Shown piece after piece: positions 26,206 through 35,216 of a DNA stretch of 37,917 nucleotides. Both the position numbers and the translations under genes were made by a program. Source of the DNA: a virus; IMG/VR virus record IMGVR_UViG_3300044984_001777, positions 1-37,917 of that record. The stretch is one strand, 5' to 3'. Positions within the stretch are counted from its first letter, which is position 1. The number at the start of each line of letters is the position of its first letter. The notes under the pieces were generated by a model. The model saw only the letters and a program-made list of their open reading frames with translations. It made no database searches and was not told the DNA's origin.

Positions 26206-28895
26206 GCGGCCCGTCCCACCCGGCGCAGATTCTTGCTCAGTTCATCGCGCACGATATCGGCCAGCCCAGAGCGCGCCGTCGGGCTGTCAAGGTAGCCTGC
26301 CACGTTAATCACGACGTTGACCGCAGGGCCACGTGCCCCACCCATGCGCGCCTGTTCTGGTGTCAACACGACCTCACCTGGGCGCAGCAGGGCCGGGATG
26401 ATATCGCGGCTTGACGGTGGTCGATAGTCTCGACCGACCACGCCACCGCGGTCAAAACCCGGAGGCTCCGTATCAGGATAGCCTCTATAGCGGAAATCAA
26501 TTTCTCGCGGCACACGATTGACGGCATCTGTGGCTTTGCGCGAGAAATTGTCGGCCTGCTGTGCCGCAGTTTTAAATGAACTCGTAAACCCGTCAGTGAT
26601 TTTGTCCACGAGTTCGGTAATTTTGGCAATCAACTTATCGACAGCAGTCTCAACCGGCGCGCCAAACTTAATGCCGCCCAAGTCCGTCAGTTTTTTGCCG
26701 TTGGCATCGGTCAACTTGCCCTGCTGTATCATGGCCTCCAAAATGGGGCGCATGTTTTCTGGCACGGTTGACCCGGTCTTCATCGCATTCTCAAGAAACT
26801 TATTGATTTCGTCAGACATGCCAGCAATAACGCCATTAAGGTCAGCGCCTCCCTTAATCATCGTGTCAAATGACCCAATGATGTCAGACGCCGTTTCATT
26901 GACTTTGTTCTGGTTGAATGCTGGGCCAAGTGCCGTGAGTTCGACGCCATATTTCTTTGCGGCCTCTTCCATGGCTTTAAACTCGCTTTGGCTCCCACGA
27001 CCAAGCCCTTCTAGGAGTTTTTTGTTTTCTTCAGTCAATTGCCCAGACTCAATGAGTTTATCAATGGACAATTGCAGCGACTCTGGCAGTACCAGCCCTA
27101 GGGTATCGGCTTCTTTTAGCAGCGTGCCCATCTCGGTGTTCATCTTGGCCAGTTCTTCTTTGGCTTTTTCCGCAGCTTCTTCGGCGGCTTCTAATTCTTT
27201 GTTGAACGCATTAATCGCCGCTTCCATATCTTTCGGTTTTTGCGCGCTGAACAATTTGTCCATCGATACGCCAGCCGCATTTGCCCGGTCTCTGACGGCA
27301 TCAATGCCGCCTCCAGCCGCCAGGAACTTGTCGCGCATGTCTGACGCAAGCTTCTGCTGTGATGGGCCAAACAGCTTCCCAAACAACTTTCCGGCCAGTT
27401 CCCCACCAAGTTGCCCGACGATGGCTCCTAGCGGCCCGCCCAGACTGCCGAGCGCCTTGCCGAGCGTCGGGCCAAGGCTTTTGCCAATGACCGCGCCAAA
27501 CTGCTGCCCGAGGTCCGCGCCCAGCCCTTGCCCCAGCATCGAGCCAATCGTCTTGGTGACCGACCCGCCGCCCTGCACCGCGCCCACCACGGCAGGGCCA
27601 AGGTTCTGAAATGCCGTGGCCAACCCTTCGAATGACGGCTTGAACCGTTCCGTGTCGCGCTGCACGGTTTGCGCGAACGTCGACCACGCCTTTGACCCTT
27701 GGCTGCTGAAATAGCTAATGCTGCCCTGAAACTTCAGCAGGGCCGCTGTGGCGTTGTCCACGGGCTGGCGGTCAAACTCAAAGATATCGGTAATTTTCTT
27801 GCCGCCAGACGCATTGAGCCGCAGAATCTCCGCGTCAAGCCGTTGCACCCACTGGCTGGCGTATTCGATGCCTGTGCCCATCACAATAGACGCCTCGCGC
27901 GCTTTTTTCTGCTCGGCAGCAAGCCGCAAGATCTGCTTTTCTGCGGCCTCTGCGGCGCGCCGTTGGTCGTCGAGCGCTTTGCTGGCTTTATTGAAATCGT
28001 CGACCGCGACGCTGCCCAATCCGGGCGGTATCAGCTTGCCTGTGATATCAGGCACTTTGGGCAATTCGTTGGCCAGCGCCGCAATGTCATCGCCCAAGCC
28101 CATGGTGACCTGTCGCGCCAGCGTAAACGGCTCCACCATCATCCGATACGTTTCCACGCCGACGGCGACAATCATGCCGATGAGCACCTTCCCGGCCTGC
28201 GTGACGTAGTTCATGGCGTCACCAGCGGCGTCAAGATTGCTAATGACTTCCTGACTCATGACCAGACTGACATCTTCCGCGCCTTTGGCCACCTCTTCGA
28301 ACATCGGAATGAGTTCCGCGCCACTGCGGCCAAACAATGCCACGGCCGCTTGCGCCTGCTCAGAGTCGTTGCCAATTTGCCCAATGGCCGAGGCCACGGC
28401 CCTGAATCGGTCTTCCGGGCTGAGCGTTAAGAGTTCGCTGGTGCTGAGGCCCAATCCACGAATGGCATCGGTAGCCTTCTTCCCGCCGCCTTCCAAGGTT
28501 TTGTCGAGGAACGTGACGGCTCGCGCCATCGTTTCCATCGAACTGCCAGTCTGCTCAGCTACAAACCCCAGAGATTGCAGGGCGTCCGTTCCGATGCCGG
28601 TCCGTATGGATAAGTCATTGACGGCTGAGCCAAACTCAATAGACCTATCAATAGCCGCACCAATGGCGGCATATGAAACATACCGCCTCATGGATTCCAT
28701 TAGGATATCCATGTCGGTTTTAACTTGTTTCGTTTTTTTCCCGGCTTTTTCTGTCTTTTCTCCTAAATCGTCTGTTTTATTGCCAGCATCTTTTGCTGCG
28801 TCGCCCATCTCGCCCAGCGCGCGTTCGGCGTTTCTCAGCGCCTCGATTGCCTGAGCAATGTCCGCAGTGATTTTGATATCAATTTCACGTGCCAT
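26202..28895 (-). CDS. Tape measure protein
   Basis: 897 residues, the longest tail-module protein apart from the fibre, and the ruler that sets tail length. A coiled-coil start (IAQAIEALRNAERALGEMGD, then lysine-rich) is followed by a tape-measure core (SAVNDLSIRTGIGTDALQSL, then GFVAEQTGSSMETMARAVTF). Hydrophobic glycine-rich segments occur near the middle (VGAVQGGGSVTKTIGSMLGQ), then more coiled coil. A siphovirus tail of roughly 130 nm would follow from ~0.15 nm per residue (general rule, inference). It starts by a TAATG overlap. DNA at both ends of the gene is AT-richer than its neighbours. Confidence 0.9.
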   Translation of the reverse strand: MAREIDIKITADIAQAIEALRNAERALGEMGDAAKDAGNKTDDLGEKTEKAGKKTKQVKTDMDILMESMRRYVSYAAIGAAIDRSIEFGSAVNDLSIRTGIGTDALQSLGFVAEQTGSSMETMARAVTFLDKTLEGGGKKATDAIRGLGLSTSELLTLSPEDRFRAVASAIGQIGNDSEQAQAAVALFGRSGAELIPMFEEVAKGAEDVSLVMSQEVISNLDAAGDAMNYVTQAGKVLIGMIVAVGVETYRMMVEPFTLARQVTMGLGDDIAALANELPKVPDITGKLIPPGLGSVAVDDFNKASKALDDQRRAAEAAEKQILRLAAEQKKAREASIVMGTGIEYASQWVQRLDAEILRLNASGGKKITDIFEFDRQPVDNATAALLKFQGSISYFSSQGSKAWSTFAQTVQRDTERFKPSFEGLATAFQNLGPAVVGAVQGGGSVTKTIGSMLGQGLGADLGQQFGAVIGKSLGPTLGKALGSLGGPLGAIVGQLGGELAGKLFGKLFGPSQQKLASDMRDKFLAAGGGIDAVRDRANAAGVSMDKLFSAQKPKDMEAAINAFNKELEAAEEAAEKAKEELAKMNTEMGTLLKEADTLGLVLPESLQLSIDKLIESGQLTEENKKLLEGLGRGSQSEFKAMEEAAKKYGVELTALGPAFNQNKVNETASDIIGSFDTMIKGGADLNGVIAGMSDEINKFLENAMKTGSTVPENMRPILEAMIQQGKLTDANGKKLTDLGGIKFGAPVETAVDKLIAKITELVDKITDGFTSSFKTAAQQADNFSRKATDAVNRVPREIDFRYRGYPDTEPPGFDRGGVVGRDYRPPSSRDIIPALLRPGEVVLTPEQARMGGARGPAVNVVINVAGYLDSPTARSGLADIVRDELSKNLRRVGRAA

Positions 28896-29200
28896 TAGCG
28901 CGGCGTCTCCTTCCGGGGCGGTGAGACTACATCGTAGATGATGCGGAGCCGCTCAGACATGTCACGGAACTCGTCCGCACTCAGATGTTGGGTGAGTCGG
29001 TCCAGCACGACCGCGCCCGCCTGCAAGTCTTGCGTAAACCGATTGCAGCACGAGCGATACAGCGCCCATGCCTCTTTGTTGTCCTCGTCGAGCGCGTCGA
29101 CCTGCTGTTGGAGCAAGCAGGCCGAACAGTCATACTGCTCGGCCTCCTGCTCTAGTAGTTCATCCGGCGCGACCTGGCAGCAGATAACCTGCCCGGTCAT
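28895..29200 (-). CDS. Tail assembly chaperone, second ORF (gpT-like)
   Basis: 101 residues from the ATG at 29200. Acidic, helical and Cys-rich in the middle (EAEQYDCSACLLQQQVDALD, then WALYRSCCNRFTQDL), ending VVSPPRKETPR. Its position directly before the tape measure is that of the T part of G/GT tail chaperones. The frame stays open to 29383, fully overlapping the end of the upstream ORF, so it could also be made by ribosomal frameshifting. No strong ribosome binding site is seen for the ATG. Confidence 0.6.
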   Translation of the reverse strand: MTGQVICCQVAPDELLEQEAEQYDCSACLLQQQVDALDEDNKEAWALYRSCCNRFTQDLQAGAVVLDRLTQHLSADEFRDMSERLRIIYDVVSPPRKETPR

Positions 29201-29219
29201 GACCGAATCAGCCCAGAAC

Positions 29220-29633
29220 TCAGCCCACCGGGTCAGTCCGGCGAAAGGAGTTCTCGCGCACGGCGTCGGCCTGCACAATCTGCGTGAGGCCTGCCCGCCC
29301 GACCAGCGCCGCCTTGACCACGCTGTCAAGACGCAGCTTGTTCTCAGTGGTGCAGGGCGCAGGTGCGCCGCCCCGCTCCACAATGCCGCTCCAGCCCACC
29401 AGCACGTAGTCTACGAGGGCATCCGCAAACGCTTCCGCATCCGTCTCGGACTCCATCGCCTTGGTGGCCTTATTCGGCACTCGCTTGGTATGGGCCTTGT
29501 GAATGCGTCGCCACGTGTTGGTCGTCAGTTCGCGGAGTTCGTAGCGCACCTCAGGGTCGGCTTCGCTGATATCGTCCAGGTCAGTCTCGGCCACCCAGAA
29601 GGTGAGGTCATCGGTCTGTAGCTGTCGCGGCAT
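29220..29633 (-). CDS. Tail assembly chaperone, first ORF (gpG-like)
   Basis: 137 residues between tail tube and tape measure, where siphophages encode the chaperone that coats the tape measure. Acidic start (ETDLDDISEADPEVRYELRE) and a helical core (TDAEAFADALVDYVLVGWSG, then KLRLDSVVKAALVGRAGLTQ). It ends RRTDPVG, and the next ORF is open in the +1 (-2) frame across its last 160 nt. Assignment is mainly by position. Confidence 0.7.
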   Translation of the reverse strand: MPRQLQTDDLTFWVAETDLDDISEADPEVRYELRELTTNTWRRIHKAHTKRVPNKATKAMESETDAEAFADALVDYVLVGWSGIVERGGAPAPCTTENKLRLDSVVKAALVGRAGLTQIVQADAVRENSFRRTDPVG

Positions 29634-29663
29634 GCTCGGTGCGCTCCCTGAAAAGTCCCGCCG

Positions 29664-30728
29664 CTAGAAGGCGACGAGAGACTGCGTCGTGATACGGGTA
29701 ATGCGGAACGGATTGACGAAGGCCATGCCGTTCGGTGAGGTTGCGGCCGACTTGGCGAGGAACACCACCTGCGGCTTCACCTGATTGGCACCGCTCTCGG
29801 TCGCCGTGAAGCCGTCCGTGTCCAGTTCCAATGCGGGCCACTCGATGCGCTCGGTGAACCGGTCGGTGGAGTTGATGAACGAGCCAAGGAACTCCATATC
29901 AGCCTTAAACACGGTATCTGCGCGCAGGGCCGCGTAGACGCTGTTGGCCGACACGGTGTTCATGCGCGGGAACGTGATGGTCAGCTTCGTCTCTGGGAAC
30001 CCAGCATCGGCCGGTTCGAAGATGAAGTCCTGACCCGTGACGTTCGGGGCGTCCTGCGGCCGCGAGAACTCGAACGTGAAGCCTTCGAGGTTGACCGCGT
30101 TGGTCGCCGCCAGTGACCCCGCCGACTGCGGGTTGAGACGGAACGTGCCCTGCCGACGGAAGACGCGATTGTCAAGCGCCGGATAGGTGGCCCCGTTGAC
30201 GGTGCTGCGCGTGTTGACCGAGGAAATGTCGGTCATCTGCGCGGCCATCAGGTTGAACGTCGTGTCCATCACGCCGGAATCGCCCACGGTCTTGCTCATG
30301 CCGTAGACCTTGGCCGAGGTCATCTCGTCCACAAACGTCACCTTGTCGTAGGCCATCGTGACGCCCAGCCCGTCAATCGACGGGGCAAGGTCAATCACGT
30401 GACGCCATGAGGTTGGCGCACTGGCCGTCGACGTGCTGAGGGTCACGGCGGCTGGGGATCCCATCGCCAGTGCCTCATAGACATACTGAAAGTCCGCGTA
30501 GCGGTCCTGCTTCGTCAGCGTGATGTCCTGCGCCTGCGTGTCGCCAAAGTCGCCGCGGCCCAGAAACGTCTGGCCGAGCGCCTCGTCATTGACACGCAGC
30601 CGCGAGAGCTTCGCGCCGCCGTCCGAGGTGAAGTGAATGCCGCGCGTGACCGAGGCCGCGACGCCCCATGAGTTCGTCGCAAACTTCGCAAACGCGGCTT
30701 TAATTTCTCTGCCGGTCAATCCTGCCAT
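29664..30728 (-). CDS. Major tail (tube) protein
   Basis: 354 residues. Predicted to form the tail tube. The features fit: N-terminal TGREIKAAFAKFATNSWGVA, then TRGIHFTSDGG, a DITLTKQDRYADFQYVYEAL segment, a middle KVTFVDEMTSAKVYGMSKTV and a C-terminal ELDTDGFTATESGANQVKPQ. The sequence is mostly beta-type and soluble. It lies between the neck protein and the chaperone/tape-measure genes. Its size is larger than single-domain tube proteins, suggesting an extra surface domain. Confidence 0.8.
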   Translation of the reverse strand: MAGLTGREIKAAFAKFATNSWGVAASVTRGIHFTSDGGAKLSRLRVNDEALGQTFLGRGDFGDTQAQDITLTKQDRYADFQYVYEALAMGSPAAVTLSTSTASAPTSWRHVIDLAPSIDGLGVTMAYDKVTFVDEMTSAKVYGMSKTVGDSGVMDTTFNLMAAQMTDISSVNTRSTVNGATYPALDNRVFRRQGTFRLNPQSAGSLAATNAVNLEGFTFEFSRPQDAPNVTGQDFIFEPADAGFPETKLTITFPRMNTVSANSVYAALRADTVFKADMEFLGSFINSTDRFTERIEWPALELDTDGFTATESGANQVKPQVVFLAKSAATSPNGMAFVNPFRITRITTQSLVAF

Positions 30729-30740
30729 GTGTGGACTCTC

Positions 30741-31169
30741 CTACACTTGTGCTTCGTAGTTGAGCGGCATCGTCAAGCGCAACGTGAGATACGACGCGCC
30801 AATCGGTGCCGCCACTTCCCAGGCTCGACCAGTATCCGGGACGGTGTATTCACCTGAGGTGACGTGCCCGTCCTGAATAATCGCTGCGGTGAGACTGGAA
30901 CAATCTCTGACCAAGGCCGCATGCGTCGCCACGTAGTCCGCGGCAATCTGCCGCGCCACTTCGATGTCCAGCGTGTCGACCCGGTCTTCTGAATACCCAA
31001 ACCCTCCGAGACTGTTCCCGCCCCGAATCTTGCACCGGAACACGGCGTCGCTGCTGCCAGTTCCCTGCAAGGCGAAGTCCTCGCTGCTGACAGCCTCGCG
31101 CCAGTAGAACGGCGCATCGACCATCAAGGATCGCACTCGGTTCAGAAGCACATCTGGAGTCGTTGCCAT
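30741..31169 (-). CDS. Tail terminator / tail completion-like protein
   Basis: 142 residues from the ATG at 31169, which overlaps the preceding stop as TAATG; GAGGG lies about 4 nt upstream. N-terminal helical MATTPDVLLNRVRSLMVDAP, a beta-rich middle with VFRCKIRGGNSLGGFGYSED, and the end YLTLRLTMPLNYEAQV. Size and place just before the tail tube match tail terminator proteins. Assignment by position and general fold look. Confidence 0.6.
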   Translation of the reverse strand: MATTPDVLLNRVRSLMVDAPFYWREAVSSEDFALQGTGSSDAVFRCKIRGGNSLGGFGYSEDRVDTLDIEVARQIAADYVATHAALVRDCSSLTAAIIQDGHVTSGEYTVPDTGRAWEVAAPIGASYLTLRLTMPLNYEAQV

Positions 31170-32041
31170 TACGCCCTCGTCCACTGGAAGGACGCGCCGC
31201 CGCCGGTCACATCGTCAGCGGTCTGCGTGGTTTCCGTGGTATCCACTTGGTCATCCACCGTCACGGTGTCAAAGTCGCGCGCGACCAGTGCCAGCGCGCC
31301 CTGCATGGCCTCTTCGGCCTCGCGGAAGTAGGCGTCGGCCTTCTCCTGCCACGGCCCGCCCTGCATCGTCTGCGCCTCGCGGAAAATGAGGCCCAGCGTT
31401 CTCAGCGTCACCGGCCCCGTCAGCGCCGTGCCGCGGATGCAGCCAATCTGCCCGCAATACGCGCCCGTGGGCGTGGCACTGACCTTGATGCGTGCCCAGT
31501 AGAGCGGCGCGGAGCCATTGACGGCGCGCGTCACCCAGTCCTGCGGCATCTCCCAGCGCACATCCCCGCCGCGGGAGAACGGCTTCACGTTGAGGAACTG
31601 CGTCTCGTTCAGCGTGCCCACGCTCGTCCAGGCATCCGACCACACCTGCACGGTCAGCGTGCCCGCCGCCGTCGCCACTCGGTCGAGCATGCGAATGGAC
31701 AGCCCGCGGAACTGCTCCTGCGAGCCGATGTAGAGGAAGTCGCTTGACGGCGCGGCAAAGACGGTGCCTAGCGGCAGGCCGTCGACGCCAGCCGTCGTGG
31801 CGGCGCTGGTGTAGTCCACGTAGCTGCCGCCAGTGTAGCCCCACACCTGGGCAGGCGCACGGCGCGTCCGCAGGCGCTCGGGCACGTAGCCCGCCTTGGC
31901 CAGCGTCGGAAACGCCCAGTCCTCTAGCGCCTTCCGGCGCTTGGCCTGCCAATCCGTCTTGCCAAACTGCGTCAGGATGCTCTGCTCGTAGTCCTGCAAG
32001 TCCGAGTCAAATACCACGTCGTTCGGAAACCAGACGCTCAT
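31169..32041 (-). CDS. Neck / head-tail connector-associated protein
   Basis: 290 residues. It starts ATGA-coupled to the glycosyltransferase fusion. The N- and C-terminal parts are helical, as in adaptor proteins (DLQDYEQSILTQFGKTDWQA; FREAEEAMQGALALVARDFD). A central beta-rich insertion (GYTGGSYVDYTSAATTAGVD to ARIKVSATPTGAYCGQIGCI) looks like a carbohydrate-binding or jelly-roll domain. Likely a connector with a surface-exposed decoration domain. Confidence 0.6.
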   Translation of the reverse strand: MSVWFPNDVVFDSDLQDYEQSILTQFGKTDWQAKRRKALEDWAFPTLAKAGYVPERLRTRRAPAQVWGYTGGSYVDYTSAATTAGVDGLPLGTVFAAPSSDFLYIGSQEQFRGLSIRMLDRVATAAGTLTVQVWSDAWTSVGTLNETQFLNVKPFSRGGDVRWEMPQDWVTRAVNGSAPLYWARIKVSATPTGAYCGQIGCIRGTALTGPVTLRTLGLIFREAQTMQGGPWQEKADAYFREAEEAMQGALALVARDFDTVTVDDQVDTTETTQTADDVTGGGASFQWTRA

Positions 32042-34959
32042 ACGGCCTCCAGCGGTTCCACGTCAATCGGCGGCTCGGGCGTGAAGTGCCCCAGCCATTC
32101 GGCCTGTTTCGCGGCCAGCAGCGCGGGAATCTGCCCCGCATGCCGCACCCAGACCCGCGTGGGAGCCGCGCGGCCCTGCAAGCCCTGCTGCCCTGCGGCA
32201 AAGGCCAACTCCACCTCAAACGCGCCTGTGACGCGCTTGACGGCCTGCTCGTAGAACGGCCGCGCCAACTGGTGATACTTGTCGGCGTAGTCGGGGAAGT
32301 GCGTCTCGAAGAGTTCGATGCACTTCCGCAGATGCTCGCGGCTCTGGTCGGTCGGCCCGTGCGATTCCATAATCCACGTGGCGAGGTTCAGGTGGTCGCG
32401 CAGTAACAGCAGGTAGTGCAGTCGGCGTTCCGGGAACACCTGCCCGTCGCGCTGCAAAAGCGGCAGGTTCCGATGCACGGCCTTCGTGCGCCGGATGGCT
32501 TCGTTCAGGTAGCCGGTGTGGGCAATGTCCGTGTCGTGCAGTTGCAGGGCGGGCACGATGTCGCCGTTGCAGTCGCCCATCTGCGGCTGCTCATGCACGC
32601 ACCCGTAGAACTGGATGTCCGGCCGCTTGCGGAACACGCGGATGGGCGTATCGAACGTGACGGGCATGTCCAATTGCAGGTGCTGCTGCTTCAGCCCGAA
32701 GCCCACAAAGACCGTCGAGTCGAGATACTTCCGCAGGCACTCCGGCTGCATCAGGCGTTCGTCGGTGTCAATCCACATGAACCAATCGCCCGTCGCCGCC
32801 TGAAGCGTCGTGTTACGCGCCTCGGCAAAGCCACCGTGCAGGCCATGCACCGGGCCGACCTCGATGATGCGGGTCCGCGGATACTCGTCGGCAATCGCGG
32901 CCAGCGTGTCAGGATTCACGCCGGTATTGGCTAGGATGATGTCGTCCGCAATGTGCCAGATGGAACTCAGGCAGCGCCGGATGTCGATGGTTTCCCCGGC
33001 CAGAATTCCCACCGACAGCGTCGGCTTCGGCCGCGTCAGCGCCACGATACGGTCAAGGTCACGCGCGCCAAACGCCTTCCGCGAGAACGTGCACGAGACA
33101 ATCCAGTGCCCGATGCGGTTCCCGCGCGGCGTGACGCCCATATCGAGCAGCGAGACGTTCAGGGCATCCTGCCCGCCGAAGATGGCCTCCAAGTCACGCG
33201 GCGTGAAGCAGTGGACGTGCCCGCGTTTGATGACCATGTCTTGACTGGCGAGTTCCAGGAACGGCCCCATCGGCATGGTAGCCACCATGCGAGCGCCCGA
33301 TGAGCATCGCTTCCGCACCGCTGTGAGGAACCCCGGCACGTTCGCAATGTGTTCGAGGAACTCGCCAATGAAGACCCCGTCAAACGGGCCGTAGGGCTTG
33401 AGGCTGTCCAGCGTGGCCTCATGGGCCGTGTGCGTCGTGTAGTCATACGCAGGCCCGACGAGGAACGTGCAGCGGTCAGCCACGCCCTGTTCCGCGGCGA
33501 ACTCCTGCGCCACGCGGATATTCTCGGCCGCGTAGTCGAGGCCCACCACGCGCCGCGTGGGAGACGCCAGTGCCAGTGCCACGGCAAACGACCCGTTACC
33601 GCAGGCGAGGTCCAGCACGCATTCACTGCCCGCGAGCGCCTCGATGACTGGCGCGATGCGGCGGTTGTTGGCCATTTCCAGCCGCGGGTCCATCGCACGG
33701 GCGCTGTAATCCTCAGAGACCTGCTCCAGCCCGTCAATGACTCGCGTGGCGTCTTCCACTACATCTGGCCAGCCCTGCTCGGCCGCGAAGTGACGCACGG
33801 CCACGTAGTCGTCCCGCTGCTGAAGCTGCGCCAGAATGCCGCGCGGATTCGACCGCACCCGCGCCGTCAGACGCTGGGCCACCATCTGTTCCCACTCAGC
33901 GGCCACCTCGTTGAACCGGTAGTGGTCGACGTGCAGGAGGCCTTTCTCCACGCGGTCCATCACGGGCGTCTGGCCCGTCAGGATGCCCTCCACAATGCCG
34001 ATGCTCTCGGCCTGGTAGGCAGGGCTGTCGGCGTCGCCTTTGACCAGCCAGCCATGCGGCACGGTCTCCGGCAGCGCGCCCTTCCACGACCCGACGAACG
34101 GTGTGCCGCAGGCTTGCGCCTCAATCGCGGCGACGCAGGATGTCTCGGCAAAGTCTGCAATGCCCGGATACCACATGACCGCCGACGAGCGGATGGCCTC
34201 ATACAGGGCAGACTTGCCCAGTTCGCCCAGCCACGTAATGCCGCCCACGGCGCGGTTGACGGCCTCCACCTGTTCGTCGTAGGCGGCGCACACGCGGCCC
34301 CAGCCTGAGGCGTCATACATGCTGTTATAGCGGCAGAGGTGCAACTCGGCGTCTGGCACGCGGCGCTTCAGTTCGGGCCACATGGCCAGCAGCGGCCGCA
34401 GGCCACGTTCCGGGCGGGTGATGTGAATCACCTTTTTGAGATTGCGAGTGCCTTCGAGCGGCACATAGGACGGGTCGAAGCCGTTCTTGCAGACCCAGCC
34501 AATCGGGGCCAGTTCCGGGGCCACGCCTTCCCACTGCTTGCGGTGGTAGTGCGACACGTAGGCCGACACGTCATAGGCCCACGCCAGCGCCATCGTCATA
34601 TTCTTGGCGGCGCTGCCTGTCATCAAATCCTGATTCCACAGCACCCGCAGCGCGGCGTCGATGTTCGCGCCGAAAATGTGCGGCATGCGAAGGGCCACGA
34701 AGACATCCCACGCGGTGAACCGTGAGACATCGGCCAGCGCGTTCGTGGGGTGCCACGTCACGCCCCAGCGGTCAATCGGGCGCGCGTCCTTGTGGAGTTT
34801 CGTGGTGAAGATATGCACGCGGTGCCCACGCGCCTGAAGCGCACGGGCCAGCCCAAGGCAGGCCGACTCTGACCCGCCCAGCGATTCCGTGCCCGCCTGC
34901 ACGCCGGGCGTGAACTCAACCGAGTCGATATGGAAGGCCCACGTGAGACTAGCGCGCAT
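32038..34959 (-). CDS. Three-domain glycosyltransferase-methyltransferase-glycosyltransferase
   Basis: 973 residues from the ATG at 34959 (GGAG 8 nt upstream). Domain 1 (about 1-365) is GT-B/GT4-like: LGGSESACLGLARALQARGH near the N-terminus, HITRPERGLRPLLAMWPELK, and an E-x7-E motif in FAETSCVAAIEAQACGTPFV (Glu about 272 and 280). Domain 2 is a SAM-dependent methyltransferase with VLDLACGNGSFAVALALA (about 448-465) and GVFIGEFLEHI. Domain 3 (from about 648) is GT-A/GT2: LSVGILAGETIDIRRCLSSI, AEARNTTLQAATGDWFMWID and an IDTDE (about 730-734) DXD-like site. It lies between capsid and neck genes, so it probably glycosylates and methylates the virion or a host glycan. Substrate unknown. Confidence 0.9.
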   Translation of the reverse strand: MRASLTWAFHIDSVEFTPGVQAGTESLGGSESACLGLARALQARGHRVHIFTTKLHKDARPIDRWGVTWHPTNALADVSRFTAWDVFVALRMPHIFGANIDAALRVLWNQDLMTGSAAKNMTMALAWAYDVSAYVSHYHRKQWEGVAPELAPIGWVCKNGFDPSYVPLEGTRNLKKVIHITRPERGLRPLLAMWPELKRRVPDAELHLCRYNSMYDASGWGRVCAAYDEQVEAVNRAVGGITWLGELGKSALYEAIRSSAVMWYPGIADFAETSCVAAIEAQACGTPFVGSWKGALPETVPHGWLVKGDADSPAYQAESIGIVEGILTGQTPVMDRVEKGLLHVDHYRFNEVAAEWEQMVAQRLTARVRSNPRGILAQLQQRDDYVAVRHFAAEQGWPDVVEDATRVIDGLEQVSEDYSARAMDPRLEMANNRRIAPVIEALAGSECVLDLACGNGSFAVALALASPTRRVVGLDYAAENIRVAQEFAAEQGVADRCTFLVGPAYDYTTHTAHEATLDSLKPYGPFDGVFIGEFLEHIANVPGFLTAVRKRCSSGARMVATMPMGPFLELASQDMVIKRGHVHCFTPRDLEAIFGGQDALNVSLLDMGVTPRGNRIGHWIVSCTFSRKAFGARDLDRIVALTRPKPTLSVGILAGETIDIRRCLSSIWHIADDIILANTGVNPDTLAAIADEYPRTRIIEVGPVHGLHGGFAEARNTTLQAATGDWFMWIDTDERLMQPECLRKYLDSTVFVGFGLKQQHLQLDMPVTFDTPIRVFRKRPDIQFYGCVHEQPQMGDCNGDIVPALQLHDTDIAHTGYLNEAIRRTKAVHRNLPLLQRDGQVFPERRLHYLLLLRDHLNLATWIMESHGPTDQSREHLRKCIELFETHFPDYADKYHQLARPFYEQAVKRVTGAFEVELAFAAGQQGLQGRAAPTRVWVRHAGQIPALLAAKQAEWLGHFTPEPPIDVEPLEAV

Positions 34960-35137
34960 CGGCCATCTCCTTGCGCGGGCGTCCGGGGCCACGGCGCAGC
35001 GGTTCGTCGACGGCGTCCATCACCTCAAGGCGCGGCCCAATCACGTCGGCCAGATACCGCTGCCACCGCTTAAACACATCCGGCCGCACATCCTGCGGCC
35101 CTCGCGCTCGGCAAATCTCTTCCAGAATTGGGTCCAT
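34949..35137 (-). CDS. Small protein with AT-hook-like end
   Basis: 62 residues between capsid and glycosyltransferase genes. Helical N-terminal part (ILEEICRARGPQDVRPDVFK, then RWQRYLADVI) and the C-terminal RRGPGRPRKEMADAR with the GRPRK AT-hook core. The ATG at 35137 follows a GAGGAGTGACG stretch. It overlaps the downstream gene start by 11 nt. It could be a DNA-binding head protein; no family recognised. Confidence 0.65.
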   Translation of the reverse strand: MDPILEEICRARGPQDVRPDVFKRWQRYLADVIGPRLEVMDAVDEPLRRGPGRPRKEMADAR

Positions 35138-35176
35138 ACGTCACTCCTCACAGGGCGTTGCTCAGACGCCAGAAAC

Positions 35177-35210
35177 CGGCCGGAGCGGCTCACAGGAACC
35201 GCCCCGGCCG
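35177..35210 (-). terminator. Strong hairpin after major capsid gene (attenuator-like)
   Basis: A 12-bp GC-rich stem (35177-35188 with 35199-35210) and 10-nt loop begins 7 nt after the capsid stop. The only non-Watson-Crick pair is G-U in the minus-strand RNA (A-C on the other strand), so the RNA copy that counts is the minus one. Only a short T-run follows (GGTTTCTGG). It probably reduces read-through or stabilises capsid mRNA. Confidence 0.6.
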
Positions 35211-35216
35211 AGGGTG

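Noticed and set aside
31269-31952. Second minus-strand ORF (227 codons) inside the neck gene
   Set aside because: Ala/Gly/Arg-rich reading in another frame of a gene with a better protein-like translation and coupled start.
33349-34308. Plus-strand ORF (319 codons) opposite the glycosyltransferase fusion
   Set aside because: Shadow of the codon pattern of the minus-strand gene; no motifs and no ribosome site.
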